From Chiridota heheva (taxonomy: Eukaryota > Echinodermata > Holothuroidea > Apodida > Chiridotidae): DNA of 64,000 nt. This document shows positions 1 to 13,900 of this stretch, piece after piece. The translations under genes were made by a program, and so were the position numbers. Under the pieces are notes generated by a model. It did not search any database and had not been told where the DNA came from. It was given only the letters and a program-made list of their open reading frames with translations. Each line of letters opens with the position of its first letter. The stretch's first letter is position 1. The stretch lies in the NCBI GenBank assembly GCA_020152595.1, contig JAIGNY010004489.1, forward strand, positions 212,501 to 276,500. The letters are read 5' to 3'.

Positions 1-1959
1 GTCACATACACACTTACATACACCCATACATTATGACCACATACCATTATGACCGCATAGCATTATGACCGCATAGGTTCCTGATGCTACCGCATTGGAA
101 ACAAAAATGTTAATTCAAAAGATTTATTTAGCGGGAAAGCAAATGTTACCTATGTACTTTTCCCTACATATCATAATATATAAACCAGGAAAATAGTGAA
201 ACTTTAAACTATTTCACTACTGACACCATACATATATTGTCTTTTAGATGTCTGTACGTGTTTCCACACAGAGATCGCGTTACGACAAATTTGTTGTATA
301 TTACGCGATGATGGAAATTTCACTTACACGGGTTGTACCTGCGTTGTAAGATATAGATATAGCATGTGGAATTTTACTCCAGAGTTTTTCATTAACATAA
401 ATAAAAATCATGAACATCTCACCTCTCTGATGCAATTCAAAGATTTATTTCACACAAAAATGATTTTGAATTACTCATAAATAAAAGAAAAATGTCACCC
501 ACAAGTACAAGACTAATGATTCAACATGCCCGTAGTGCTGTACATAAACACATATAGGCTAGTACATACGCCCTATGCATGATGTACATACACTGTACAG
601 TGTACATGGAAGTTTTAATGTTGTTTTGAATGCAGGCTGTCAATTGTCAACTATATTATTAGCTAGGATTCTACTTTCCTCCTGTATTGTGCTGATCGTG
701 TATCTGTGAAGTGATCAGTCTGCAAGTAAAGTTACTATACTGTAAAGAAGTAGGCGTGTTTGAGATCTGAATGATATATTATCGTTTACAATTGGTAAAA
801 GTTCACTAAAACCTTATAAAATTTTGGATACGATAAACAAAAGTATTTTCTAGTTTATTTTGGGATTGTTAACCCAAATTTCATGATTCAACAATCAACA
901 TTATACAAGGATTGGGTATGAACTTTTTCTTAATTTTTTTCATGATAATGATAGTCCGATTTGTTAATGTTTTTGGTATTCTAAGTGCAATTTTCATTCA
1001 CTTTAGCGAGGCAGGAATACACAAGTGTGTGTGTTAACAATTACTTGCATGCTTCTCTAGCGCGCAGTACCCTGTACATTATGTAATGCCATGTACATTA
1101 CACAGTGCCCTGTACATACGACGGCAAATTGACAAAATACCCCGAAATTCAAGGGCTTGTCGTAATCAAATACACCAGGCAAAAAATCATAACGCAACCA
1201 CTGTTTCCACACACTATTTTCAATGGCACAACACTCATTGTACGATCATCGAATTGTATCAAGCATACACCAGATTAAAGGGCAAAAACAGAATTGGTGG
1301 TAGCATTCAGCTTTTCAATTTGGAGTTGATACTTCCAAGTTATATTACTTACAAAACATCGAGTCGATGAAAGTATCAAAATACCAACGAGTGGCGATAC
1401 GAAAACACGTTGATTGGTGAAAGAAATTCAGATGCTTTATTGAGTTTAATGTTTAGAAATGATATTTTTAGTTGTTGTTCAAGTTTGGAATTATTCTTTT
1501 CAAACAAACATAGACTTTTTCTCTGTGATCTGAAAACTTTTTTTCCTCACAGTAATCACATTTTAGTATGGATATCTCCAATACCAGTTTTGCGAAAAAA
1601 ACGATAATAATCCCTGCACTTAGTTAAGTCTTACATAGCACACAGTAAAAGGGTTAAAATAAAATTTGGCAAAAAAATTACCATTCAGAAATTAATAAGC
1701 AAATGTTTGATGCATGAATTTCGAGCTGTTTTCCCATTCATACATCACAAATTTTGCATAATTTAATCAATCCTAAAATTTTGAACAGCTATAATTAAAA
1801 CTAAGTACAATATCTAGAAAATTTAAAAACCACAAAATGTATGTAACTGGTCATGGACATTAAAGAACATTAAATTTGGGACACAAAATTCCTTTTTAAG
1901 TCTTAAATCACGGAACAAACTTTAGAATAATATGCTGTTAAAGTTCTTTGATTGTTCAA

Positions 1960-2240
1960 TGTCTTCATGACTTGTTCTTTTCCTTGAAAAATTGTTTCAG
2001 TAAATTATGACCACAAACTTACTGTAGCAAATAATGAGACCACTTATCTTACACAGAATAACTGATCAACCAGGAGAACAAATACAATGGGGCCATTGAT
2101 AAGGGAATTTAATTCTAATTACTTGTGGTTTTTAGAATAAAGAAAACAAAGAGGAAAAGTCTGACCCGACCTGCTTATTTATCAGGTCGGGTCAGACTGT
2201 TTGAAATTTTAAGGAGCACAACAATTAATGATAAAATGTT
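1960..2240. repeat. Dispersed repeat, copy 1, with a perfect 16-bp hairpin
   Basis: This matches 18530-18860 over most of its length: both share the run about dropped CAs, 'aatgagaccactt', 'gccattgataaggga' and the hairpin. The stem AGTCTGACCCGACCTG at 2158-2173 pairs perfectly with 2183-2198 across a 9-base loop. Family unknown. Confidence 0.75.
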
Positions 2241-2934
2241 CAAATTCCAAATTCTTAATTGGGTTTTTTTTTGTGGAAGAAAGAGCAACGTACTTGGTTA
2301 TGTAATAAACAAGTAGTAAGCAACGTCCACCAAACGCATCACCAGAACAGCTGCACCTGTGTGCTTTTCATCTCCTTTTCCTCCATTGGGAATAAAGCCT
2401 AATATCACTGCACTTTAAGTTCTTTCAATTTAATTTGTCTTGTCTTATTGTATAATTTGTACCTCTAACTTGGTCAACCTATTACATCATCTGTAAATGT
2501 GAAATAAATACATTCATGTTAGATGTACTGTAAAAACCCTGATCACCTGTATCTCACCTATCTCACATTTCTACAAAGACTGATTAATTACTATAATTAC
2601 TATTTTCTTGTTGTTTTTAATATTTTCATCTTATAAAAGATCCAGAATACCTCCACAAATTAACGCAGGGAAAACATGCATCAGTGTCTAATGACTGAAA
2701 ATGAATGAGGGCAGTATAATGCATTCATCTATACTGAAAATTTGTTGAATATGTTTGTGCAAGCAGAACACTGCTGGCAATCATGATTGAAGAAATTTGA
2801 CAGATGCTCAGTCATCTAACTTACAGTATACGAAAGGAAAGAAAGAGAAAGGTAGTTAAGAATCAACAATGAGATTGTTGAAAAGACAAAGTCAAGTCTG
2901 GATAAAATAGGAGGTTAAGGCAGCAGGAAGAGGT

Positions 2935-3175
2935 GTAGTGGGCTCAGTGGTTAAGGAATCATGCTCGTATTCGGAAGGTACCAGGTTCAGGTGAGCACTG
3001 CATTGTGTCCTTTAAGACACTTTACTCTACTTGCTTCAGTCCACTCAGCTTTAAATGAGTGCCATCACTGCTGGGTTAATCTGCGATGGACTGGCGTCCC
3101 GTCCAGGGGGAGTCATGTACTCTCATCCGCTTGCGTCGTTGAATTTGGCAATAAGCTCGGATAGACTTAGCTTTT
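2935..3175 (+). mobile_element. tRNA-derived SINE with an L2/V-SINE-like body
   Basis: The head 'gtgtagtgggctcagtgg' and 'ccaggttcaggtg' resemble polymerase III A and B boxes. The body has the 'aagacactttac' and 'ctggcgtcccgtccaggg' motifs widespread in animal SINEs. Diverged and non-coding. Confidence 0.6.
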
Positions 3176-4837
3176 AACATCTAATTATCATGTCCTGCAG
3201 TTCCACAGTTATGGCTCACAAAACTACTAAAGCAACACACAAAACTACTGAACCACTACTTATCTAAGACTGAAGTAGAACACTGGTGTCTGCCTATAGC
3301 CACTTGAACTGATTTAGCTTCCAAGCACTTGAAATATCTCCTTTCAGGAAAAATTTCCTCCTCCGTTTGCTCAAATCCTTCAACTTCCAAATTCTAGCAT
3401 TTTTTCTTCAAATAATGCATTTTTAATTGACCAGTTGCCAAATCTTCAGACATTCATGCCACTCTTACTGACTACTGAGCTCTTTAAAAAGAGTGTGATA
3501 TGTTAAACTTCAATATTTCTCTTGTCTTTCTTTGAACAGAAAGTAAAAATCTACATAAAAATATGTTTAAATTATTATTCGAACGGTGTAGGTTCCTGGT
3601 TTGCCTTGAAGAATTAGGTCGGTGGTCAGACATGTTAATGTTGCATGATTGAAGACCAACAGAACTGAAGAAACATTGGTATCTTGTTCTGTTCAGGAGA
3701 TATTTAATATTTTAAGATGTAAAAATTTGTAAGAAAAGGGTAGAAAGTCTACTGCCCAAGTTTTAATATCTCATCTCTACTTTCTTAACAATGTTAATAA
3801 ATTTTATTGAAAATTTATTCCACTTGTTACATATACATTTTTTTCTGGCGGTAAATCATAGCTTACTAACAAGACTGTTCTGGTACATTTCTAACAAGCA
3901 GGAAAACATACCACAGAATACAAAATGAAATAGGATGATGTCACAACTTGTGCCATTTCAGTCAATTCTACACAGATGAGACTTGAATAACTTATTAGTA
4001 GAATAAGATGGTTTAATACTTTTTTTCCCACCATTTTGATATATTAATGTCCTTTTTCATATAAGATTAATATGCTTAACCACTGAACTAATCCTTAAAC
4101 ATTTGCACCAAATAAATACAAAAGTTGTGACATACAAAAAAAGAATACTAAGACCAGATACTGTAGACAAAAACTCTGCACTGGAACCTAAAAGTGAATG
4201 TGTTGCAACACAATGTGGAGCATGATAGGCAGTATGAATGCAAATAAAGATGTCAATGTAGACAAACAATTCACAGAGATAGATAATACTTTAATAACTG
4301 ATCTAAAAATTCAAATGTACGAATAATATATTGCTGCATTCTTCAAAGAATGATGATAAACAATTAAACAAGGCTGCCCAGTCATGCATCTCTGCTGCCT
4401 CTGCACATCCAAAGTCCTTTAACTATGTCATACTTGAAATATGCAAATAATTCCATTGTTTCAATCCCATTGTTTTCTCATAGGCAATGAAATTGTTTTC
4501 ATTGGAACTTTGCAGAAAGAGGCTTTTGTGGCCTTGGACAACAGAAATGTTATCAACTCTGACAAAACCCACAACACAAAGCCATTACATTTAGTGTTGG
4601 TGAAAATGTAATGAGCAACTAACTAAAGAGGGAAATACAAAGACTTCACATTTTAATGTTATACAAAGAAATGCAAAACAGCAATAGTTAAAAATAGATT
4701 AAGATTTGCTTTCAGAAGAATATTCTTCACAATTTGTTGTGTTATTAGAGAATGTGTCCGTAAATTCTACTCCTTGTACAGTTCCTAGCAATGACCATTC
4801 CTGCTTCTCCCTGCCACCATTTCTGCCCTTAACTTAC

Positions 4838-4912
4838 CTGATTCAGCATCCACTGCACCCCCTCCTTTAATGGTCATCTTCATGGTCTTTGGTACACTCT
4901 TCACATACTGGG
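4838..4912 (-). CDS. PARP1: PARP1 exon 12: strand leading into the WGR domain
   Basis: This 75-bp exon encodes [18 protein letters not shown], matching the conserved KLTLKGGAAVDPDSG block just before the WGR domain. The acceptor is either TTACAG (4912) or the CCCAG five bases later. The donor is GTAAGT. It is the last PARP1 exon found before the window edge. Confidence 0.92.
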
Positions 4913-7900
4913 CTGTAATTTAAGAAGAGTTGAAATATATGAAGGCCATACATATTCAGTATCTGGGGGGTACAGGGAGGGGGAGGGAACAGTAGCATAA
5001 CAATAGATTGAACAGGGTCCTGACCCCACTATTTGAGCAATAATGTAATGAAGGTTCCTTGGACGCCACCTCCACTTTATGGATATTGACATTAAAAGTA
5101 AGGTGGTTTTGGGAGGCTGGCTATCTCACTGAAATGGCCTAATATACACAACAGATGAAAAATCTTTATTCAACATGTTCTCAAACAGATTCATTTAAAT
5201 ATGGAAAGCACCATGTTCAGGTTAAATGTTGTAAAGTGGCACATTAACACCTAAGGTCAACTGTACCTGAGAAGTTTTGAGTAAAATCTAGCATGTCAAA
5301 GGGTTGCGCAAAGGCATTGCTATATGTTTCTACTGTCACTGGATCTCACTTTTATTTATGTTACCAGGACTGCATGAATTTTGTTAAACCGTCACCCCAA
5401 AAAATTGAACAACGATATCTACATAGATGGTGCTGTCAATATCGAGCTCTACACATATGCCAACAGACAATATTGCAACTGTATACAGTCTCACAAAAAG
5501 AAAGAAAAGGTGTAATCACTTATCTGTCAAGTATTCAGATAGAAATAAAACTCTAACAACACTTGTGCTCAATCAAATCCTATTTTCCATGATACTTAGG
5601 TTTTAGTTCTTTTTAAAAGCCAGTGACCACCTAAATCAGAATTTGAACCTGCAATTTGTATCTTAAAAAGAGTAAATAAAACATTCAAAATAAATATAAC
5701 TGTTTTATAAGACATGTACCTTCCATTGCAGACATGGCTTTTCCACTTTTGTGAGGCGCACCGCAGATCCTGATCCAATCCTTGAGTGTGGCTACAAAAT
5801 GAATCAAAGTAAATGTAAAAAGAAGAAATGAATATTGCACATGAACTTCACCTGCTCAGGTTTTTCAGTAAATGTTAAATCACAATAATAAATAAGGTTA
5901 ACTGTTGTACAACCATTTTTGATAGTACTCTGCTTTTCAGGTGGTTCTAATCAATTTAAAACAAAATTAGCTAATGCTGCCTCGACTCATCCACATAGCA
6001 TTGAACACAAAATACCTTGAGACCACCAACCAAGGGAACTTAATTCTATCATTTTTAGCATATGTCCAATGTGCACATTTCTCAACACTTTATTGAAATA
6101 TTTTCATTCCATATAAAAATGACAATTTTCTAAATTTTCTACACATGATGAATGTTCAATTCTATCAAGAATAGTAATGTGAACATTTCTTTTTGCATTT
6201 TTTTTATTTTTTTAAAAATGCTTTAATTCAATAGCAATCTGACAAATTTCTCCACATATAATTTTTAGACAACAGAAAAATATTCTTTTAAATAAAGTAC
6301 ATTCTTCTGAACTTACATCTGACCCCCAGCCTGCGATGCTGTGCTGGGTGACAAGTAGAGCTGCTCCCCCTTTTTTCACAGCCTCCAGGAAATCCTCTGA
6401 CACCACATGAACATTGCATTTTTCAGCATCAGCAATCTTCTTTGACTTCTTTTCAACCTCACCTACGACAAACAAATGTGACAGATGTCTTATTTCCCCA
6501 TTTTTTTTAGAGCATGAAAAAACAACATCATTTTCATGAAAAAGAGACAAACATTACTTACCTAGGGTTTCCTTTAAAAAGCCCAATTGATGGTTCCAAA
6601 AAGAAAAAGAAAAGACTCGCATGGCAAGTGCAAAACCACTTGAGCTAGACAGTGTTCTAAAAGTTAAATCACTTACAACACAAACAAAACTAAGACTTCT
6701 TCTAAACCTTATATTCCCCATTGCAACATAGGGTGGTGAGGCCTGGACAATCAACAAAGCAAATTTCCAAAAATCAATGTTTCAGAAAAACCTTGGAAAG
6801 AGAGAAGAACATCTTATCTTTCTTCTATTCGAAATATCAACAAATGTACACCCTATAGCTCGCATCCTCCAAAAACAAAGATCTAGGGGTTAGACCAAAA
6901 TCCATGTGGAAAGATAACATCAAATACTGTACAGGAATCCTAATTCATGCAGCAGTCATTCATGATCATCCTGCAGCAGTCATTCATGATCATCCTGCAG
7001 CAGTCATTCATGATCATCCTGCAGCAGTCAGTCAGTCATCCTTCATTCACGATCATCCTGCAGCAGTCATTCATGATCATCCTGCAGCAGTCATTCATGA
7101 TCATCCTGCAGCAGTCATTCATGATCATCCTGCAGCAGTCATTCATGATCATCCTGCAGCAGTCATCCATGATCATCCTGCAGCAGTCATTCATGATCAT
7201 CCTGCAGCAGTCATTCATGATCATCCTGCAGCAGTCATTCATGATCATCCTGCAGCAGTCATTCATGATCATCCTGCTTGAAGATGTGCTTCAAATTTGA
7301 TAAGAAAGCTTATGCCATAATTGAGGCTGTGTTCTTTTGCAGATGACAATGCATAGCTCTGAGGATGAAAAATTTGAAGTCTATTGGGGGCAACACAAAC
7401 CCAGGAAATTCTATGGCATTCTTACAAATTTTAGGGAATCATAATGATGTATTGGTGTAACACCTCAGAAGTTCAGAAAGGAGGGATACTTCCTAGTTAT
7501 TACCAGATGTCAGAATGACATATTCAGGGAAGACATAATACAGAATAGGATGGTATCAGAGGTTAAGAAAGCCATTTAATCTTCAGCTAAATGTATGGCA
7601 GACAAGGCTACAAGCCATTATAACATGTATTGTGCCCAATTAATCCATTTCATTGATGAAAACCAATATGTATGGAAAGAATTCATTGTGATTTTCTGCC
7701 ATTGCATTCTTCAGTATCAGCTATCTATGGCATTGCTCAACGTTTCAGGGAAGCGTGATGATGTCCACCAAGGAAGAATACACCTAGTTATCAGATGATA
7801 AAGTCAGGGTTTAAGAAAGCCAAAAAGCTCTCAGTTATCATGACAGACAAGAATACAAGCCATAATAACAATGTCACTGGGAGTGGTTTGTATACAGTTT

Positions 7901-10900
7901 GTTACTGTATTATTATTGTATGACATGAGTGAGCAGTACATGTTCACCTCTCACTAAACTTGCCGCTGAAATTTGCATAAATCTGAATCAAAATAGATGA
8001 GGTGATGTAGATCTCAGTCAAAGCTTATTTTAATATATGCAAAACTTTAAGGTATCTGGAGATGTCTTTTTGAGAACATTCTTTAAAAGTTCTTGTTTGT
8101 TTATCTAAAATTTTCCAAAAGTTTGGGAGAAAGAAAAGTCTTTAACGAGACAAAAGAGGGGCTAAGCTTAAGCCGGATACTTTGTGTAATCCCAAGGAAA
8201 CAAAGGTACCTGGAGTAGTGGACTTTCCACAAATTATTTTTGTGAAATACCAGAAGGAAGGCTTGTGTAAGAACTCTTTTCAGTTTTTACTTACCAGGCA
8301 AGTGCGGTGACAAGGCTATATAGACAGGTGGTTAGCCAGTCAGGACGCCTGTGCGAGACTCATCTAGGCAGCAATAACCGTTGGGAAATCATTATACAGG
8401 TCAATCTTATAGTGTGGGCGTGGCTCCAGGCATTATCCTCACATTCAGGGATGTGAGCCACAACCAACATGTCATGTTACCGTGAGGTTTGGTGAAGATG
8501 AGCACTTCCAACGTATGGAAAACTGAGATTTTGTAAACACTTAATTTGCAAACTAACATCTGAGCAGGAACTGATATTTTGTGGATTTTTATATGAACGC
8601 TTTCAGTGTCTGGTCAAGACATTTAATGTTTGAGGCTTGAGTAAACGGAGTTCAGGTCTTCCTACTGAATGACCAAAAGTGAGGTCATATTATTGAAGGA
8701 CTTCAGTGTGTACTATTTTATCCCCTTTTTCTCCTTCTTTCCCTTTAATCTTTTCTCCTTCCTGTCTCTTACTAACCTAGAAATATTTTTTCATCATGAA
8801 ATTATCAAGTTTTTAATATGTATTATATACTATTGACTTATATTGTGTTTATGATACCAGATTAGCATACAAATATTTTGACAATAGAAAAAGATTGTAA
8901 TAATTAGCTTATTTTTTCAAACACAGATTGTCATTGTTGTTTTTCCAAAGCCTTACTGCCTATATCTTCGGGTGGGTACTCTAGGTGATGTCCACTTTGG
9001 AGTTTTGGTCCACATTGTTACAACCGTGCACTGTAACCTATGCATCCATTTCATTAATGAAAACCAAGATGTGAGGAAGAATTACTGGTTTTTCTACACT
9101 TCATTAGATCAATGACCATAAACATCACTGGCATGATCAAAAAGAAATAGAAAAACTTGAGCTTAGGATGTCAGATATTGTTGGTCTGAGATAGAATGGA
9201 TGCAGTGCAATGCCCAGCTGTACTATTGGTGTCTGTCACAAAGGGACTCTGAGATATGATGGATGCAGTGCAATGCCCAGCTGTACTATTGGTGTCTGTC
9301 ACAAAGGGACTCTGAGATATGATGGATGCAGTGCAATGCCCAGCTGTACTATTGGTGTCTGTCACAAAGGGACTCTGAGATATGACGAATGCAGTGCAAT
9401 GCCCAGCTGTACTATTGGTGTCTGTCACAAAGGGACTCTGAGATATGATGGATGCAGCGCAATGCCAGCTTTACTATTGGTGTCTGTCTGTCACAAAGGG
9501 ACTCTGAGATATGATGGATGCAGTGCAATGCCAGCTGTACTATTAGTGTCTGTCACAAAGGGACTCTGAGATATGATGGATGCAGTGCAATGCCCAGCTG
9601 TACTATTGGTGTCTGTCACAAAGGGACTCTGGGATATGATGGATGCAGTGCAATGCCAGCTGTACTATTGGTGTCTGTCTGTCACAAAGGGACTCTGAGA
9701 TATGATGGATGCAGTGCAATGCCCAGCTGTACTATTGGTGTCTGTCACAAAGGGACTCTGGGATATGATGGATGCAGTGCAATGCCCAGCTGTACTATTG
9801 GTGTCTGTCACAAAGGGACTCTGAGATATGATGGATGCAGTGCAATGCCCAGCTGTACTATTGGTGTCTGTCACGAAGGGACTCTGAGATATGATGGATG
9901 CAGTGCAATGCCAGCTGTACTATTGGTGTCTGTCACAAAGGGACTCTGAGATATGATGAATGCAGTGCAATGCCAGCTGTACTATTGGTGTCTGTCACAA
10001 AGGGACTCTGTCTGAGATATGATGGATGCAGTGCAATGCCAGCTGTACTATTGGTGTCTGTCTGTCACAAAGGGACTCTGAGATATGATGGATGCAGTGC
10101 AATGCCCAGCTGTACTATTGGTGTCTGTCACAAAGGGACTCTGAGATATGATGGATGCAGTGCAATGCCAGCTGTACTATTGGTGTCTGTCACAAAGGGA
10201 CTCTGAGATATGAAGGATGCAGTGCAATGCCCAGCTGTACTATTGGTGTCTGTCACAAAGGGACTCTGAGATATGATGAATGCAGTGCAATGCCCAGCTG
10301 TACTATTGGTGTTTGTCACAAAGGGACTCTGAGATATGATGGATGCAGCGCAATGCCAGCTGTACTATTGGTGTCTGTCACAAAGGGACTCTGAGATATG
10401 ATGGATGCAGTGCAATGCCTGCTGTACTATTGGTGTCTGTCACAAAGGGACTCTGAGATATGATGAATGCAGTGCAATGCCAGCTGTACTATTGGTGTCT
10501 GTCACAAAGGGACTCTGGGATATGATGGATGCAGCGCAATGCCAGCTTTACTATTGGTGTCTGTCTGTCACAAAGGGACTCTGAGATATGATGGATGCAG
10601 TGCAATGCCAGCTGTACTATTGGTGTCTGTCTGTCACAAAGGGACTCTGGGATATGATGGATGCAGTGCAATGCCAGCTGTACTATTGGTGTCTGTCACA
10701 AAGGGACTCTGGGATATGATGGATGCAGTGCAATGCCTAGCAGTACTATTGGTGTCTGTCACAAAGGGACTCTGGGATATGATGGATGCAGTGCAATGCC
10801 AGCTTTACTATTGGTGTCTGTCACAAAGGGACTCTGGGATATGATGGATGCAGTGCAATGCCCAGCTGTACTATTGGTGTCTGTCACAAAGGGACTCTGA

Positions 10901-13900
10901 GATATGATGGATGCAGTGCAATGCCCAGCTGTACTATTGGTGTCTGTCACAAAGGGACTCTGAGATATGATGGATGCAGTGCAATGCCCAGCAGTACTAT
11001 TGGTGTCTGTCACAAAGGGACTCTGGGATATGATGGATGCAGTGCAATGCCAGCTTTACTATTGGTGTCTGTCACAAAGGGACTCTGAGATATGATGGAT
11101 GCAGTGCAATGCCCAGCTGTACTATTGGTGTCTGTCACAAAGGGACTCTGTCTGAGATATGATGGATGCGGTGCAATGCTCAGCTGTACTATTGGTGTCT
11201 GTCACAAAGGGACTCTGTCTGAGATATGACGAATGCAGTGCAATGCCCAGCTGTACTATTGGTGTCTGTCACAAAGGGACTCTGGGATATGATGGATGCA
11301 GTGCAATGCCAGCTGTACTATTGGTGTCTGTCTGTCACAAAGGGACTCTGAGATATGATGAATGCAGTGCAATGCCAGCTGTACTATTGGTGTTTGTCAC
11401 AAAGGGACTCTGAGATATGATGGATGCAGTGCAATGCCAGCTGTACTATTGGTGTCTGTCACAAAGGGACTCTGTCTGAGATATGATGGATGCAGTGCAA
11501 TGCCCAGCTGTACTATTGGTGTCTGTCTGTCACAAAGGGACTTTGGGATATGATGGATGCAGTGCAATGCCAGCTGTACTATTGGTGTCTGTCACAAAGG
11601 GACTCTGGGATATAATGGATGCAGTGCAATGCCAGCTGTACTATTGGTGTCTGTCACAAAGGGACTCTGAGATATGATGAATGCAGTGCAATGCCAGCTG
11701 TACTATTGGTGTTTGTCACAAAGGGACTCTGAGATATGATGGATGCAGTGCAATGCCAGCTGTACTATTGGTGTCTGTCACAAAGGGACTCTGTCTGAGA
11801 TATGATGGATGCAGTGCAATTCCCAGCTGTACTATTGGTGTCTGTCTGTCACAAAGGGACTTTGGGATATGATGAATGCAGTGCAATGCCAGCTGTACTA
11901 TTGGTGTCTGTCACAAAGGGACTCTGGGATATAATGGATGCAGTGCAATGCCAGCTGTACTATTGGTGTCTGTCACAAAGGGACTCTGAGATATGATGAA
12001 TGCAGTGCAATGCCAGCTGTACTATTGGTGTCTGTTACAAAGGGACTCTGGGATATGATGGATGCAGTGCAATGCCAGCTGTACTATTGGTGTCTGTCTG
12101 TCACAAAGGGACTCTGAGATATGATGGATGCAGTGCAATGCCCAGCTGTACTATTGGTGTCTGTCACAAAGGGACTCTGAGATATGATGGATGCAGTGCA
12201 ATGCCAGCTGTACTATTGGTGTCTGTCACAAAGGGACTCTGAGATATGATGGATGCAGTGCAATGCCCAGCTGTACTATTGGTGTCTGTCTGTCACAAAG
12301 GGACTCTGAGATATGATGGATGCAGTGCAATGCCAGCTTTACTATTGGTGTCTGTCTGTCACAAAGGGACTCTGAGATATGATGGATGCAGTGCAATGCC
12401 AGCTGTACTATTGGTGTCTGTCTGTCACAAAGGGACTCTGAGATATGATGGATGCAGTGCAATGCCCAGCTGTACTATTGGTGTGTCACAAAGGGACTCT
12501 GAGATATGATGGATGCAGTGCAATGCCCAGCTGTACTATTGGTGTCTGTCACAAAGGGACTCTGAGATATGATGGATGCAGTGCAATGCCCAGCTGTACT
12601 ATTGGTGTGTCACAAAGTGACTTTGAACTTTCACCCTCCTTCTTGTTCATGTTTTGAAACAATGTCTAGAGTGTTATAATTAGCTGTTATTGTATAGAGG
12701 CAACGCCATATTTTGTGTCCTTTGGTAAGACACCAGTAGTTGAGTTAGGATAGGGTAATGTAATTCTTCTTATCTCCCAGCATTGTTGCAAAATCATTCA
12801 AAACTCTTGACATTCCAGAACTTTTGTCTAGAGTGGCAAAAAAAAAAAAAAAAAAGATAACTGGATCAGATTCCATATTTTACTGATGTGCCCAACAAAA
12901 TCTAAGGGCACAGGTCAGCAAGTACCTACACGTTTTCCATTTGTATTTTCCGTTGTAGAAGTTAATTTCTTGTGTGGCTAAGAGCCTATTTTCTGTTTTT
13001 ATGTAGATATGTCCAAGTAAAGGCCGTTGGAGTTTTGGAAGTTTTGTTTGCAAATCATCAACCTTTGCAAAATAGCTGAACAACAAGGTATATGAGTTGT
13101 TGAAAAAGATGGCAATGTATGAACCACCACCTCTTGACTTTCTTTTAACCATTCATAAACCTGTTACAAACTTTTTCATCTAGGAGTAATTCCAGAAAAT
13201 GAGTGCTAGATCAAACTCAACCACAGATGGTCATGAAGTGAGCATTACCAAGCCTAATGTTACAGGTAGGATATTCTAACAATGCTATGAAACAGACATT
13301 TCTACACCAGCTACATGATACTTACACCAGCTACACATACTTTCACCATCAAGGCAATGAAAATCAAAGTGTATGGGATGTATGATGAAACAGTTTCCGA
13401 ATTTTGCTTGATGGATGGGACACATCTCCAAGAAAAAGAGCCATGTCCTAACTTCATTCCCTCTGTAGTTCTGATTGTATCATTACTTTCTTGGTGTCAT
13501 ACAGGATGCTCAGCTTTTTATTGGGATAATTGTGATACTGCAAAGTTGTACACTAGATAATCTCCAGGCACCAAGCTTATCTTGACATTGAAGCAGTGTA
13601 AACAGTCAAACAAAGGATTGAGAAATATGTAGAACAGGTTTTTAATGCATTAAAGAACATTATGTGATAGGACAAATTCTTAGGATTGCTGAGCTGTAGA
13701 TATCCAGATGACCTTTTGTTTTGGGAAGTTGGTGACACGTGGCAGTTGAGAGACAGAGATAGCAGCAAGCAGTTTGAACACTTGTAATGAGTTTACAAGT
13801 CCAACATAGGGTCAATGGTTATAGTCATTTCTGTCAGAATGGCAAGCCAAAAGGTTGTGAAAAGTGTAGAGCTCAACAAGTAATAAAAGTGGGAGTAAGG

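Larger units (their letters stand above)
1..4837. other. PARP1 intron 12, partial: repeat-bearing, no exon seen
   Basis: AT-rich intron DNA. It holds a copy of a dispersed repeat with a hairpin (about 1960-2240) and a tRNA-related SINE (2935-3175). I looked on the minus strand for the WGR exon (the RSWGRVG-type motif) and did not find it. The rest shows nothing I can name. Confidence 0.6.

Noticed and set aside
4381..4837. Searched for a PARP1 WGR exon
   Set aside because: No RSWGRVG-like frame with splice borders was found on the minus strand.
6904..7300. ORFs of 78-125 residues with [12 protein letters not shown] repeats
   Set aside because: Direct product of the 24-bp minisatellite; open in three frames and on both strands.
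9190..12617. CRISPR-like array
   Set aside because: Repeats are contiguous without unique spacers, and the context is eukaryotic; it is a satellite.
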